NCBI GenBank assembly: GCA_026874595.1
Contig: CM049314.1
Span: forward strand, 67,379,300 to 67,443,299
Length of the DNA stretch: 64,000 nt
Direction of reading: 5' to 3'
DNA from: Sipunculus nudus
Taxonomy: Eukaryota; Annelida; Sipuncula; Golfingiida; Sipunculidae
This document shows, piece by piece, positions 12,740-23,710 of this stretch. Below the pieces are notes generated by a model, which had not been told where the DNA came from, made no database searches, and saw only the letters and a list, made by a program, of their open reading frames with translations. Numbering within the stretch: position 1 is the stretch's first letter; every line of letters starts with the position of its first letter. The translations under genes and the position numbers were made by a program.

Positions 12740-15700
12740 TGACAATAATCTGTAATCTCCGTGTATGCCTTGGCGCTTTGAGATGTACCATTGGAAATTT
12801 TAAAAATATTATTTATTAATAATATTATTATTTTATTTATTATTATTCATCCAGATCCAAACTGTAAACATCAGACATCCACTCCAACTGGTCTGATTAC
12901 GTCAGGACAATCGCGCACGTTTGTCTGAGCACTTCTTGGCCTGGGCTTGAAACAGTGTTATCAGACCATCAGTTTATACTTTGGAGCTAGATACACATGG
13001 CGATACCACATTATCACTGATTTTATAAAAAAAAAAAAAAAAAAACTTCTTTGCTCTGCGCTCACCCCGGTTTTCAAGCCCAAAATCTTGATATACGAAG
13101 CAGCAGACTGCACTGGGCGAAGCAATATAGTCTGTGACGTCGTCCGTTTCATTTAAGTTTTACACCTTGCCTTCCTTATATTACTGGGTCTGTCCGCTAT
13201 TTTGTTGCTCTCAGCTCACTGGGCAGCATCCGACCCAAGCAACCGTCATAAACGCCTAACGGTTTTCTTTAATTATTTTGCGCCCCCTCTTGGTAAAGAC
13301 GCTAGCCAGAAGTCGTACCGTGGAAGGCGGTCAGCTTGGTCCCTGACCGTACCAACTTTCTGACCATTACACAAGTAAAAACGTAAAACAAACATTTGGC
13401 GGATTAGCCGTTGGGACTAGCATCAACTAACTTCACATGTCATGTACACGCTGCATCTAAACAGGGTATTGAATACCCTGATTGTAATATAATAATTCTT
13501 AATGGAATTAAAGAATAAAAATAAGATCGGAAGATCCAATTACATTGCTGGCACGTGTATTATGTCGTTTAAAAAGTTAAAACCAGGGCGGAATCAACTA
13601 GCCCAAGTGACGTAAACCGGGAAATGACTTTAAAAACTAAGCTCTGGGAGAATGACTTTACTTCTGGTCACGTCAGGCAAACAGGCTGGTGAAGGAAGCA
13701 GGTGAACTGACACAAAGGGATAGATATACAGCAGTTGATCAAAAATGCTACTCACCAAGGCCGTGTCACTGCGCTGAACCTCTGCGTGTTAGTCCGGTTT
13801 TGTTACTTGCTTAATTGTCACCGTGTTTAATTCTGCCTTTCATAGCTCCGTGTATCAGCTTATCACGATTGTGATTACGCACTTCACCCGCTCCCGGAAA
13901 AGCCATACACGGTCAAATGTCCGTTTGCAATACACCGTCTGAGATAAATTATGTTAGCATATATTTAGAAATGTCACATTGTCATAATATTAGATTATTT
14001 GTAATTTTGAGATGCAACCTCTGATATTCGTGTTTTTTGAAAATTAGCATCCCGATACGCGATTTCGAGAAATAGGGTTTTTTTTTAAAGTTGAAACCGT
14101 TTACTTTTTGTGAATAATTATACATGCTGAGTTTGATACAAAATAAACAAAAGTATCCTATTTCTTGTAGTCATGACAATGTTTAGCTAATGAAAACTAA
14201 TGCACAGCCGGTGCCAATATTAACTTCATTTTATTTAATAAATGTTCACCTACTGGTTGAGCCTTTTATAAACAACTGCCAAGGTATAATTTTACACCCA
14301 AGTGAGATATATGGTACGCACAGAAGAATATAATAAATATTAATAACAGCTAATGGCCTCATTTTTTTTCTGATGCAATGACTCGAAAGATAAATGGTAT
14401 CTTATTTATTACACATTTTTCTTCATTTATTCTTATCATATTGATTAATGAGTTAGAAAAACATCCGTAAACTATTTATTTGAAATATCCCTTTTATATA
14501 TATATATATATATATTACATGACGAGCCTTCACTCACAATTTTTAGTTGTAAGCAGTAATTAAAACAATTTTTTTTTCTGTTTTTTTTTGTTCCCTCTTT
14601 CTCCCCTTCATTGCCGTGTTCGAAAAAACTTTCTATTTCAAGTGTTATTTGTTTTTAGCTGTTTCTATAAATTACAATGAATGCGACACAACAAAGCAAA
14701 GCATTGGTCGGCTTATTCAAACACAATACTTTTAAATCGAAACGATTACCTATTGCCTCCACAAGGAAGGCACGTGTTCATTCCCGTTCGTGTGTTTGTT
14801 TGCGTGTTTTTAATACATAACCCACGCAATAATGAACAGAATCTCATGAAATCTCTCGAGAATATGCCTTTAAAGAATCGATGAGATTCTGGTGTGGATC
14901 CAGAATCTGATCCGGATTCAGGAATGCCACAAGGAATCTTCACAAATGTACCCCCGCCCTCCCTCTGCGCGAAAGAACCTGGGAATATGGGCCATTCCAG
15001 TAAGTGAACGTAACCAGGGTGTTCAGAGCATCCCTAAGTACTGGCCCTCACATAGCGGAGGCTTGCATTCCTTATGATGCATTTCCTGCCACCATGTATA
15101 ACATTTTCTTGATGAAAGCATTAAGGGGAAAGTGTTTCTCACATGATTTTGTTATAATGTATACAAAAAAATATAATGTTACACAATACGACATATTATA
15201 TGATATGATATAATTGAATATAATATGATATAATAACAATAAAAGAGTAGTATTTTGAAATGATACGCCATTCCCTAACAACATGTCATAATTTTCAAAT
15301 TAATAATGATAAAAAATGGCGACAGTCTTGACAATTTTCAACCGATCAAATCTCATGGTGATCTGTTGAATAGGATCAAGTTAACAACCTTCCCTCTTAT
15401 AATAATGTAAAGCCAAAATGAGATAAAAGTAAACTTTTTGTATTTAATGCATATAATACTGCCAAACGTTGACAAAATATATATTAATGAGACTAGAAAA
15501 GCTCTATTTTATGTTTCATTTAGGTCTCATTTTGCTTCATTTAAATCAATTTTACTGGATTTAGAGTATTAAAGAGCAGTGAAAACATTAGTACATCATT
15601 ATACCAAACAGAAAATCGTTCTGTATGAACCACTCATGTATTTAAAAAAATGGACACTCTACAACTGTAGGAGGAGGGTGTCAAAGATTTGTAAAAAGAA

Positions 15701-15852
15701 ACTTTGAAGAATGACCGGTACGTTTTAAAGTATATAGTAATAATTACCGTTAATATGACTATTTCTGCGGGTCAATTGATGTGTAAAACTTAACTGCGTG
15801 CTTGGTTTGGTTTACTAATGGTCCTTTCTCTCTCTCACTTTCTCTCTCTCTC
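12740..15852. other. Unique AT-rich sequence with small microsatellites, no gene seen
   Basis: Contains a poly-A run at 13027-13045, (TA)n at 14495-14515 and an 8-bp-stem hairpin GATTCTGG...CCAGAATC at 14885-14907. Frames are under 75 codons. No recognised family. Confidence 0.45.
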
Positions 15853-16203
15853 ATGTACATGTTTACATATCTTGTGTAGATGTGTGTTAGTATATATGTA
15901 TTTATTTCTTGTACTCCTTCTTACTTCCTCTTTCTACTAGGTTTATGTATACATATATTTTGTACATGTGTGTTAGTTTGTGTATCTGTGTGTCCACTTT
16001 TTTCTCTCCCGCTCATTCCTTCTCTCTCTCTTTCTCTCGCAGGTACATGTATAAATACCTTGTTTTTAGGTGTTTTAGTATGTGTATCTATGTGCCGTGC
16101 TCCTTTGTCTCTCTCTCAGGTATATGTATTCATTTGTGTATATGTGTATTTTGTGTATATGTGTGTTAGTATGTGTATTTGTCTCTGGTATTCTTTTGTC
16201 CCC
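15853..16203 (+). repeat. Four-copy degenerate tandem repeat, unit ~80-100 bp
   Basis: Units begin near 15853, 15940, 16040 and 16118. Each starts with a GTACATGT/GTATATGT-type step, followed by a TTGTGTA-type step, a segment like TGTGTGTTAGTATGTGTAT, then CTGGTACTCCTTTTT and a pyrimidine run of CTCTCTC. The units differ in length by up to 20 bp. The overlapping frames of 135, 86 and 70 codons are products of this repeat (C, V, L, S and F only), not proteins. Confidence 0.7.
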
Positions 16204-16214
16204 CCCCCTTCCTC

Positions 16215-16216
<2 letters not shown>

Positions 16217-16253
<37 letters not shown>
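16217..16253. repeat. (TC)n microsatellite
   Basis: Pure CT dinucleotides that end the last unit of the preceding tandem repeat; a run of C (16200-16208) lies just before. Confidence 0.95.
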
Positions 16254-16257
<4 letters not shown>

Positions 16258-16807
16258 GAAAATTCAACTGTTCTTCCCTTATTATAGTGATTAAGTAAGC
16301 GCAATTAAATTGTGTTATGCTGCGTTTAATTACAGCAGGGTATGAAAAACACAGAAAAATGCAAAACATTTATCCATTCAAATATTTGACATTCCCACCC
16401 TTCAATCCACCGGATTCTACAAAATTAAGTATCCTACAGCAGTGTGTAGAATTCAACCAAATTAGACCTGAAACGTGCCAGGAAACGCATGAAAATGACA
16501 GATAACTACTTGATAATGGTGATCGCAGGAAGCGGGTTCTACAGACCACGCCCGCCTGTGTCAAACTGAGGACGCCGAAGGCTAAGGCGTCACGCACACG
16601 TCATTAATAGTGAAAGCGACATTTTCTCAATTGATGGTTGCCATCTTCCCTGAGCTGATTGAAAAGCAAGAGTTGTTGAAAGCCGGTGGTTGAAGGTTAA
16701 ATGTTGAAAAAGTGCAGAAAATTCAGTAAGAATAGAACGCTTGACCTTGTGGCTAAAGCGTTACACTGCGGAAATGAGGTTTATTGAACATTGTACATTG
16801 TGACCAA
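16254..16807. other. Unique sequence, no gene seen
   Basis: Moderate complexity. Two overlapping short frames on opposite strands (62 and 75 codons, 16317-16597) match no family I recognise. Confidence 0.4.
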
Positions 16808-16898
<91 letters not shown>

Positions 16899-16906
16899 GC
16901 TGTCAA

Positions 16907-16947
<41 letters not shown>

Positions 16948-16966
16948 TCTATCTATCTATCTATCT
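16808..16966. repeat. Compound (TC)n(TA)n...(TA)n(ATCT)n microsatellite
   Basis: (TC)n at 16808-16858, (TA)n at 16859-16895, a short unique spacer, (TA)n at 16912-16945 and (ATCT)n at 16946-16966. The reverse complement has the same (TA)n-(GA)n junction as the loci at 57773 and 59742. TG-rich sequence follows to about 17010. Confidence 0.95.
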
Positions 16967-17339
16967 GTTTGTGTGAGTTTGGGTGTGTCTGTGTGTGTGT
17001 GTTTGTGTGAAGACTTGTTTGCATAGAAAAATTCGATTCGCTCCATTGGGTAACAAATTCCGGTAATTTAATAAAAATTAAAAAAAAAACACACCAAATA
17101 TATAACCTTCATCAGTTTTGATCGTCATTGTCCAATCGATCCCGCTCAATACTATAATATTCTGGTTGAACGATGCAACTGTAGGTTCGAAAATAAAAAT
17201 GATAAATATGTACAGACTAGGAACTAGCTAGAATAATTGGAAACGAGGAGATCTTCATCAATCGATGAAACTATCAACTACATTATTGTTATGAGTTAAT
17301 TATGTTCCAAATTCAATGTATTAAAATACAATAGCTCTA

Positions 17340-17760
17340 AGGCATTGATCACAATGAGATACATAAGGAAAATAAAAAAAAAAAGAATATATAGAATACA
17401 ATATATACAATGACTAAGACATTATGTCTGCAGCAGACAGATAGATAATATGGGCATTACAGCCGTTTACAAGACTAATAAAATGGTAACTGGAAAAGAT
17501 GTGATTTCAGCAGTCTTTTAAAACAGCGCACACTAGAGGAATCCCTGATATGTTGAGCAAGGTTGTTCCAGCGGATAGCGGAATAGTATCTTAATGATCT
17601 CTCCCCATACCGTGCCCGGAAAAACAAATGTTTATTGTCACCTCCATCTTAAATCTAGAACAGTCTAAATATACTGAATGTATTAAAGAGTTCATTTTAA
17701 ACCATTATCGCTACATAGTTTTACAATTAATGTCGGTGGGCTAAAGACATAATATCGTAT
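17340..17760 (+). repeat. Possible decayed interspersed repeat
   Basis: The stretch AGCAGTCTTTTAAAACAGCG ... GGTTGTTCCAGCGGATAGCG resembles a type of segment I associate with high-copy invertebrate repeats (a truncated 'ttccag' region followed by a CCGTGCCCGG-like stretch). There is no second copy in the window, so this rests on memory of sequence style only. No frame survives. Confidence 0.25.
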
Positions 17761-19012
17761 TCTTACTGCAACTGACAATCTGTGAACCTATCCTGTGAAA
17801 ACTAGCGCTTACATAATATTGCCTTTTAAAGGACAATAGCACAGAGACAAGATCTCGTGAATAGAAGTCAATATATCGCCCCCACGACTTACTTAGGTGG
17901 ACAACCAATTTTGGTCACGTGCACAGTATTTTGCCATGCACGTGATGATAATTTTTAAACATCCTCTAGAGTTATTATATCTTTGTTGCCGTTGTTTGTT
18001 TGGTTTGCTAGTCAAAATTATGAAAGTAATTTGATGACAATTTATGGGGGGTTCGGTATCTTACAGGAAAAGAGCATATAAATTTATGAATATAATACAT
18101 TCTTCTTTGAAGGGTCCATTTCCATTGCAAGACTTGGCAATGGAGAACGTCCCCATTCTCTAATATTAGGAGCGAACGGGTCAAATGCACCCAGTTTTAA
18201 CAAATTATATCCACCTTTAACTGACGAGCGTAGCTGACATGTGATACTAACATCAAGCTGAGCTAGTGAAGCATGATAAATACTTTCCTTGGCTTAGATT
18301 AATATACTCCTCATAAGTTTACGAAGCACATCAAAATCTGATCTTGATCCCGGTACTATTTCGGGTAAAATATCGGCGGAGGTACATCTGCGATCTTGAA
18401 GTGCATTCTAGATTTTATTACAAAACTTCCTAATATAGATTAAAGAAGGTTGAAGTGTTGGTATTTAAGGCGCGGAGATAGGAAATCTCCTTGTGCAGTA
18501 ATGTGTTTTAATATCAGATTTTACTCAAAAATATTATATATTATTAATTCCGCTGAAATCATATACATCAAGTTTTTCCATGCCATTGAAGCAAAATTTT
18601 CAGAATGTAGTTAGTGGAAACAGTCATCTTTCTGGAAGAGTACCCTGTCAAGGAATCTGAGTTGTTGATGCTCGAGGATAATTAAGTGTATTAGTTGTAT
18701 TTTGTAGCATCAGGTTCTTCAGATTAAAATAGAACATACGGGGGAGGGACGTCGACACTTATACATTACGTTTCTGGGTCAGAGTTTCCTGATGCATATT
18801 GCCATTGCAACGTAATCATTCCTGCTGAAACTATGGATAGGATTCTGTAATGTTATAAGCTGGATGATCACAAACTTGTTATTATTTTTATAACAGAGCA
18901 CTTTCCTTCTTCAACCAGTTAATGTTAGTGTTATTATAAAATCTCATACACATATAGATGTGATATGAATAAACAAATGATATACCATAACAGGATATGT
19001 TTTAATGAAATT
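17761..19012. other. Unique sequence, no gene seen
   Basis: Two TCACGTGC/GCACGTGA E-boxes lie 22 bp apart at about 17917 and 17939. Frames are under 76 codons. No recognised repeat. Confidence 0.45.
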
Positions 19013-19308
19013 CTGGCTCATGTGGCTCAGCGGAAAAGCATAAATAAAAAGCCGGGAGATCCTGATTCGAATGTCAGCCAAAGCGGATGATTCTTTAACG
19101 GTCGGTTCCCACTTAATGGGAAGATTTAATGGGAGGGCCGTGCATAACGTCCGACGTTCATTCACAAACAAGTGCGCCTTTCCAGGTGATATGACCCAGC
19201 AATGGGGACAATTGCAAACCTTAGACCCGCAGGTGCAGTAGTCAGGTAGCCAGAAACCGGAATGGTATTTTGCAGGTGTACATATAACTTATGTTAAGTT
19301 AAGCTTTT
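19013..19308 (+). mobile_element. SINE-1, near full-length, plus strand
   Basis: Head: TGTGGCTCAGCGGAAAAGC (decayed box A, about 19021) and GATTCGAATGTCAGCC (box B, about 19053). Body: ACGGTCGGTTCCCACTTAAT, GGGCCGTGCATAACG, ACAAGTGCGCCTTTCC. 3' part: AGAAACCGGAATGG, TGCAGGTGTACATATA, GTTAAGTTAAGC. These match the copy at 50778-51144 in the same order. Promoter boxes have decayed, so it is probably inactive. No clear target duplication. Confidence 0.85.
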
Positions 19309-20424
19309 AAAAAGTGAAGGCAGTTACCTCGGAAAAAAAATGAAGAAAAGTTTAAATGAAATTAAAATAAAACTTGTGTCACGTGTTAGCAGGGCAGCAT
19401 TGTGAGACCAAAGTGACCCACACAGAAAACAGTTGAAGGCCAAGGGAGCCGAATTTTTTATAAGAGACAATGACATTTTGAAAATGTTAAAAAAATGTTA
19501 AACTGTTAAGTTGGTGACGTCATCTTTAAATCCGGAAATCAAACCAGGCGATCTAATAAAAATCATGAATGTTGGCCTGCCGAACCAGTCTAAAAGAGTA
19601 CTTTCATTCCAATGAACAGATAAAGCTGTTCCCTTGGCAGCTTCGATGTTTGAGACATGCTGGTTTTTGTACTGCAGGCCGGGGAAAAGCTTATGAGTAA
19701 TGCACTGTAAAAAGCTTTTGAATAATACACTGTAACAGCTCTCTGCCGAAAGAGTTGATTAAAAAAATTATATAAAATGCTGCTGTATACTTTGTTTATA
19801 CTACATGTATTTCAGTAGCACTCGTTTTCGTAAATGAGATCCAAGATTACTATACTGTTGTATTGTTCGCGTGAGGTTCAATGTGCTTTTCAACATTTTC
19901 AAGATAAAAGTTCACCATACAAAAACATGCGGACCGACTGTAGTCCTTTTTAACTATTTTAACTAAATATGATACACGTTATACCTTATTCTGTGATCCT
20001 CACACGTTCGTTCAGTCAGGTAGCTTTAGCACGCCTACAATAGACTTGCCTTGACAGTTCAGTAGCGCTAGCAACACCTTGCGTTTTAATCAGCTTAAAA
20101 GCACCCACGCCTGCTATAGCAGTGAGAAAGGCCGCACTATGGACTGCAGGTGTTGAAGCCCACGTTGTGTTCTGTCATATTTGTTTCTCAAAAGCGGCCT
20201 TCTGCAGGTGTTTCTGATTTGTGGGAAACCGCTTTAATCAGATTAATGCATCTCAGCATAGCTGTCATTTTGTTGTTTGGCCTTTCGTGTAAGGTTCTTG
20301 AACTGTACCAGAAGCTAATCCTATTTAATACCTACAGAGGTCTGGCGAGCTGGCGTCATCTTATAGCTTACGACTCTTTCATTACCTGTTGTTTCCTAAA
20401 GCCAAGGTCTTACTTAAGCCTAGG
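19309..20424. other. Unique sequence, no confident gene
   Basis: Contains a full CRE motif TGACGTCA at 19515-19522. A plus-strand frame of 111 codons begins at 20150 and runs on to 20485. It has a hydrophobic stretch (IAVILLFGL) but no known domain, no start context and no flanking splice sites that I can defend, so it is regarded as probably chance. Confidence 0.4.
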
Positions 20425-20830
20425 TCTCACTGACCACGTTCTGTCCACGGTTCATCACGTTCTTGAAGTTCGTGGAAGGACTTAGTTTTTACGTGGCCTT
20501 AACCGTAACACATCGTAGGGAGACGTGAATGAACGTGAATGGTCGTGTAAGGTGCACGTTCTCTTAGAAATGTCCTTGCACGTTCTTCCCACGGTATTTC
20601 AATTCATCCGGGGAACTGCTACAGTAATAACAACGCTCTTCTTCGGTAAAACGTGGCTTGCCGTTATAAACGAACATAGGTAGGCCCCGTTCTTACCAGT
20701 GCTCACCACATTCTCGCTACAGTACTACTACTGATATCTACGTGTAACGGCAGCGTCACGGTTACCACGTTCAGTCACATTTTCCTACGGAAAAGGGCCA
20801 CGTTCTGCGGTGATAAAAGGACGTCCCGTG
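20425..20830. repeat. CACGTT/AACGTG-rich stretch
   Basis: About ten occurrences of CACGTT or its complement AACGTG, plus further ACGTG cores, within 400 bp (for example 20437, 20457, 20530, 20559, 20579, 20650, 20768, 20801). Spacing is irregular and both orientations occur. It looks like a decayed repeat with self-similar arms. Each ACGTG also matches the core of hypoxia-response and bHLH sites. Confidence 0.4.
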
Positions 20831-20859
20831 TGCCAGCTACCAGTGTTTGACACGCCAAA

Positions 20860-21320
20860 TAAGTTCCATCAAGGTTTTATGGGGTGTTATACACGCAGAT
20901 AAATACTGCAATCTAGCGCGGTCTAGATTGGATTCCTTCTTGCGCGCATTGGTAAATCCGAGCTCGCTACAGAGATAACGCGGTCCACTTTGTGTACTGA
21001 CGTTCAAACACGAATGTAGGCCGCGCCAGACGCTGTCTGGCGAGCGCTAGAATGTAGAAGCGGCTTTCCCCATTTACACTAGAAAAATGTGGCGCGCGCT
21101 AGACTGGTCCAGAAAAATGTGGAGTGGGCTACTTTTTAACTTGCGTTTACACAGTGCCGATCCGACTGTCCATGTAGAGCGCGCTCCACTTCCGTTTACA
21201 CACGTTCGAAGCACAAATGTAGGCCGCTTCTGGCGCGCTATAATGTAGAACCGTCTCAAACCGCTGGTCATATTTAGCGCGCTCCTAACCGAAAATCCTC
21301 GAAATCTTGCGCGTTTTGGG
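20860..21320. repeat. CpG-rich composite repeat with ATGTAG-GCGC steps
   Basis: Strikingly GC- and CpG-rich compared with its flanks. AATGTAGGCCGC occurs twice (about 21015 and 21211), each followed by TCTGGCG...GCGCTA and then AATGTAGAA, so a ~50-bp module is repeated at ~196 bp spacing. Related steps are ATGTGGCGCGCGCTAGAC, ATGTGGAGTGGGC and ATGTAGAGCGCGCTCCAC. No transposase, and the class is unknown. The 65-codon minus-strand frame here is incidental. Confidence 0.55.
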
Positions 21321-22556
21321 GACTTGGCGCGCGCTTAACGATATAGAGCTCCAAAAATGTGTGTTTATGGGCTATGGTTTTCATATAATAATCCAAGCAT
21401 TTTTTTCTTGAGCGATGACATATATCTTGTAATGTATGAGGGTTTATGAAAAATAAAATGTCCGCAAGTACTTTTCTTTATTTACACAGATGTGATTTTT
21501 GACCCCTTGACGCCAGCAGGTGCTAGTAAAACACTCGCCTGAAAACATTTTGAATTTAATATTTTTATATCAAATTGCAGATACGTTGGGAATTTAAGTA
21601 AAAGCACATGATGAATTCCAAACGTCAGGTCATATCATGTTTTTATTTACTTCTTTTTCTTTAATTATCACGAGCATAGCAAGTTACACATTTTTATTGA
21701 GAGGAAGTATTGTAAATAAGATAAAACTTCTCTATATTCCCATTAGATTATAAATATTTTTTCTCGAACTTTTAGCAAACTTTCTTTTTAAATGCTTCAT
21801 TATTATTTAATCTTTGTTATCCGTAGCGTATAAATTTGAGAGGCAAAATAATTGTATTATGATAAATGATACATCTTATGTTAACCGTAAAGCAAAACTT
21901 TATATTACAAAAATATATCAGAACTTGTATTATCTATAAAAAAAATCTTCCAGATTTTGTCCATTACAATATTCTGTTAGGTTCTCGTCATATTATAAGG
22001 ATTTTGTCCTGTGCATGACATATTCTGTATATATAACTCCGATGTAAACCATGGGAATTGAACCCTCGGGAGCCACTTCAATAAGTTTAAACCTCGAAGA
22101 TTTAACCCCGCGAATATTAAGTTTACCACAGCACCAATGCACGTTACATGGGATTATAAGGACATTTTAATAAAGACGTTAATGCGGTCTCGCATTACGA
22201 GTTAGTCTTTTTGTTTGCATTTGTACCGAAATAAGGTAAAATTATTCAAAAGCTTCCAAGAACGAGGAAAATAAAATAACTTTACTGAATAACTCATTGA
22301 ATGAATTTAATGGTTGATAAATAAATACAACTGGAAGACACAGTCAATCATATCCTTGCTGCATGGATCGTGCGCTGTAAAATATAACAATACCGTCCTG
22401 CGGTCATATATAGTGACTTCAAATTTCGTTATAATGACTCATGAAGAAAATCTAATATACCATTATATACAATTATGTAACAGTATACCTTGACCTGTCC
22501 ATTATTTTTTGTTTATATTATATTTCATAATTTCAATTAATCTGATAAATTATAAA
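21321..22556. other. AT-rich unique sequence, no gene seen
   Basis: Low GC and long T/A-rich runs. No open frame of interest and no repeat recognised. Confidence 0.5.
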
Positions 22557-22630
22557 GCAAAGGTTGGGCAAACTTCAGCCAGCGGGCCACATGCGGCCTT
22601 GTGTGTCAATTTGTGCCGCCCACACGTATC
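22557..22630 (+). mobile_element. Single end resembling a hAT (Charlie-like) transposon
   Basis: CAAAGGTTGGGCAAACTTCA, then GCCAGCGGGCCACATGCGGCC. This closely follows the terminal layout of hAT-Charlie-type elements known from vertebrates and invertebrates (CAGNGGTTGG(G)CAAACT followed by a GCGGGCCA.ATGCGGCC block). I cannot find the opposite end (AGTTTGCCCAACC) downstream, so this is a solo end or the element is truncated. The 82-codon frame across it (22509-22757) is not considered coding. Confidence 0.5.
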
Positions 22631-23279
22631 CTTGCAAACCAATGGCAATGTGTGTATCGTCAGTTTAAGAAACAGACTTTGCCTACGTAAAATGATATGC
22701 ATCAGTCAGTACAGAGCCGTTTTGGAACGTGTGGATAAAATGTTAGAAAGAGTGTAAATTCTTGACTATTTCAAACCGACTATCCTGGAATGATAATGAA
22801 CAATTCATAGCCGAGCCTCCTGTAACAGATACAAGAGGATACTCTTTTTGTGTATACAAAGAAACATAAACCTGTTGCAGCAACTGTTAAATAGCGTTTA
22901 CAAAGTAACATAACACTAAATAATGCCTTATCCCTGTTGTACTTGTTTACAAAATTGTGTCACTATAAGAATAATGATTGTATATTTATGACGATTGTTA
23001 TTTTAAAAAAATCAATTAATAAATGGATGCTGTCCGCTAAAGAACTCTCGCATGTTGGATGTTGCCCCGGGGAGAAGTTTATCTCTGTTCAAAAAGAAAC
23101 ATAAAGAGGCAGGTTCAAATTATTTGATTATATAAGCGCTATATATGTTCACCAACAGTACATTACATAATGCTTGGTCCATATATTAAGATTTCGCCCT
23201 TATTTATGTAGACTATCGGATAATTAGGGTTATCAAAACAGGGTCCGATCCATGAACCATCGAATCTGTTATATAAATC
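22631..23279. other. Unique sequence, no gene seen
   Basis: AT-rich, with nothing recognised beyond the incidental frame described for the hAT-like end. Confidence 0.45.
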
Positions 23280-23710
23280 ACAAGGCTCGTGACGTACCGT
23301 TGACAAATAGCTCGACGCCATTTGATAGCCCCCCTCGACCTTTGGACCGCACAGTTATTGGCTCAGCTGGAGAGTCATTGGTTAAATAAGAATATTGAGA
23401 AACGATTATTTGGCCCACAACTTGGGCATGCCGGCAAGTCCAGCTTACACTGTTGTGACTAGGATGTCTTTACTCACATATCCTGCGCCGCCCCGCTTTC
23501 GGTCAATGCCGGCCGGAGAGACTCCATCTTAGCGTTTGTCCTTGCCGCCCAAACCAATATTAACCAATAATATTGAGCGCCCTGTATGAGCTTCATGGAA
23601 GGGGAAAAGCACCTTTCGATCCAGCACGTGCTCGCTGTGCCGTTTTGTCGTCGTTAGTTTAATCGTAGGCTATTTATAGAACACGTCCCGTAGATTCATT
23701 TGCTCGATTT
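23280..23710 (+). promoter_or_regulatory. GC-richer island with promoter-like motifs
   Basis: A CpG-containing island in AT-rich surroundings. It carries two CCAAT boxes 10 bp apart (23554 and 23564), an E-box GCACGTGC at about 23624-23631 and a TATA-like TATTTATA at 23671. Order and spacing would suit a plus-strand promoter starting near 23700. No coding frame or splice donor follows that I can identify, so this is a weak candidate and could be chance. Confidence 0.25.

Noticed and set aside
15880-16294. Overlapping plus-strand frames of up to 135 codons rich in C, V, L, S
   Set aside because: They are open in all three phases because the DNA is TG/TC repeat; composition is dictated by the repeat.
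20150-20485. 111-codon plus-strand frame with a hydrophobic stretch
   Set aside because: No family resemblance, no promoter or splice context, and its end runs into the CACGTT-rich repeat.
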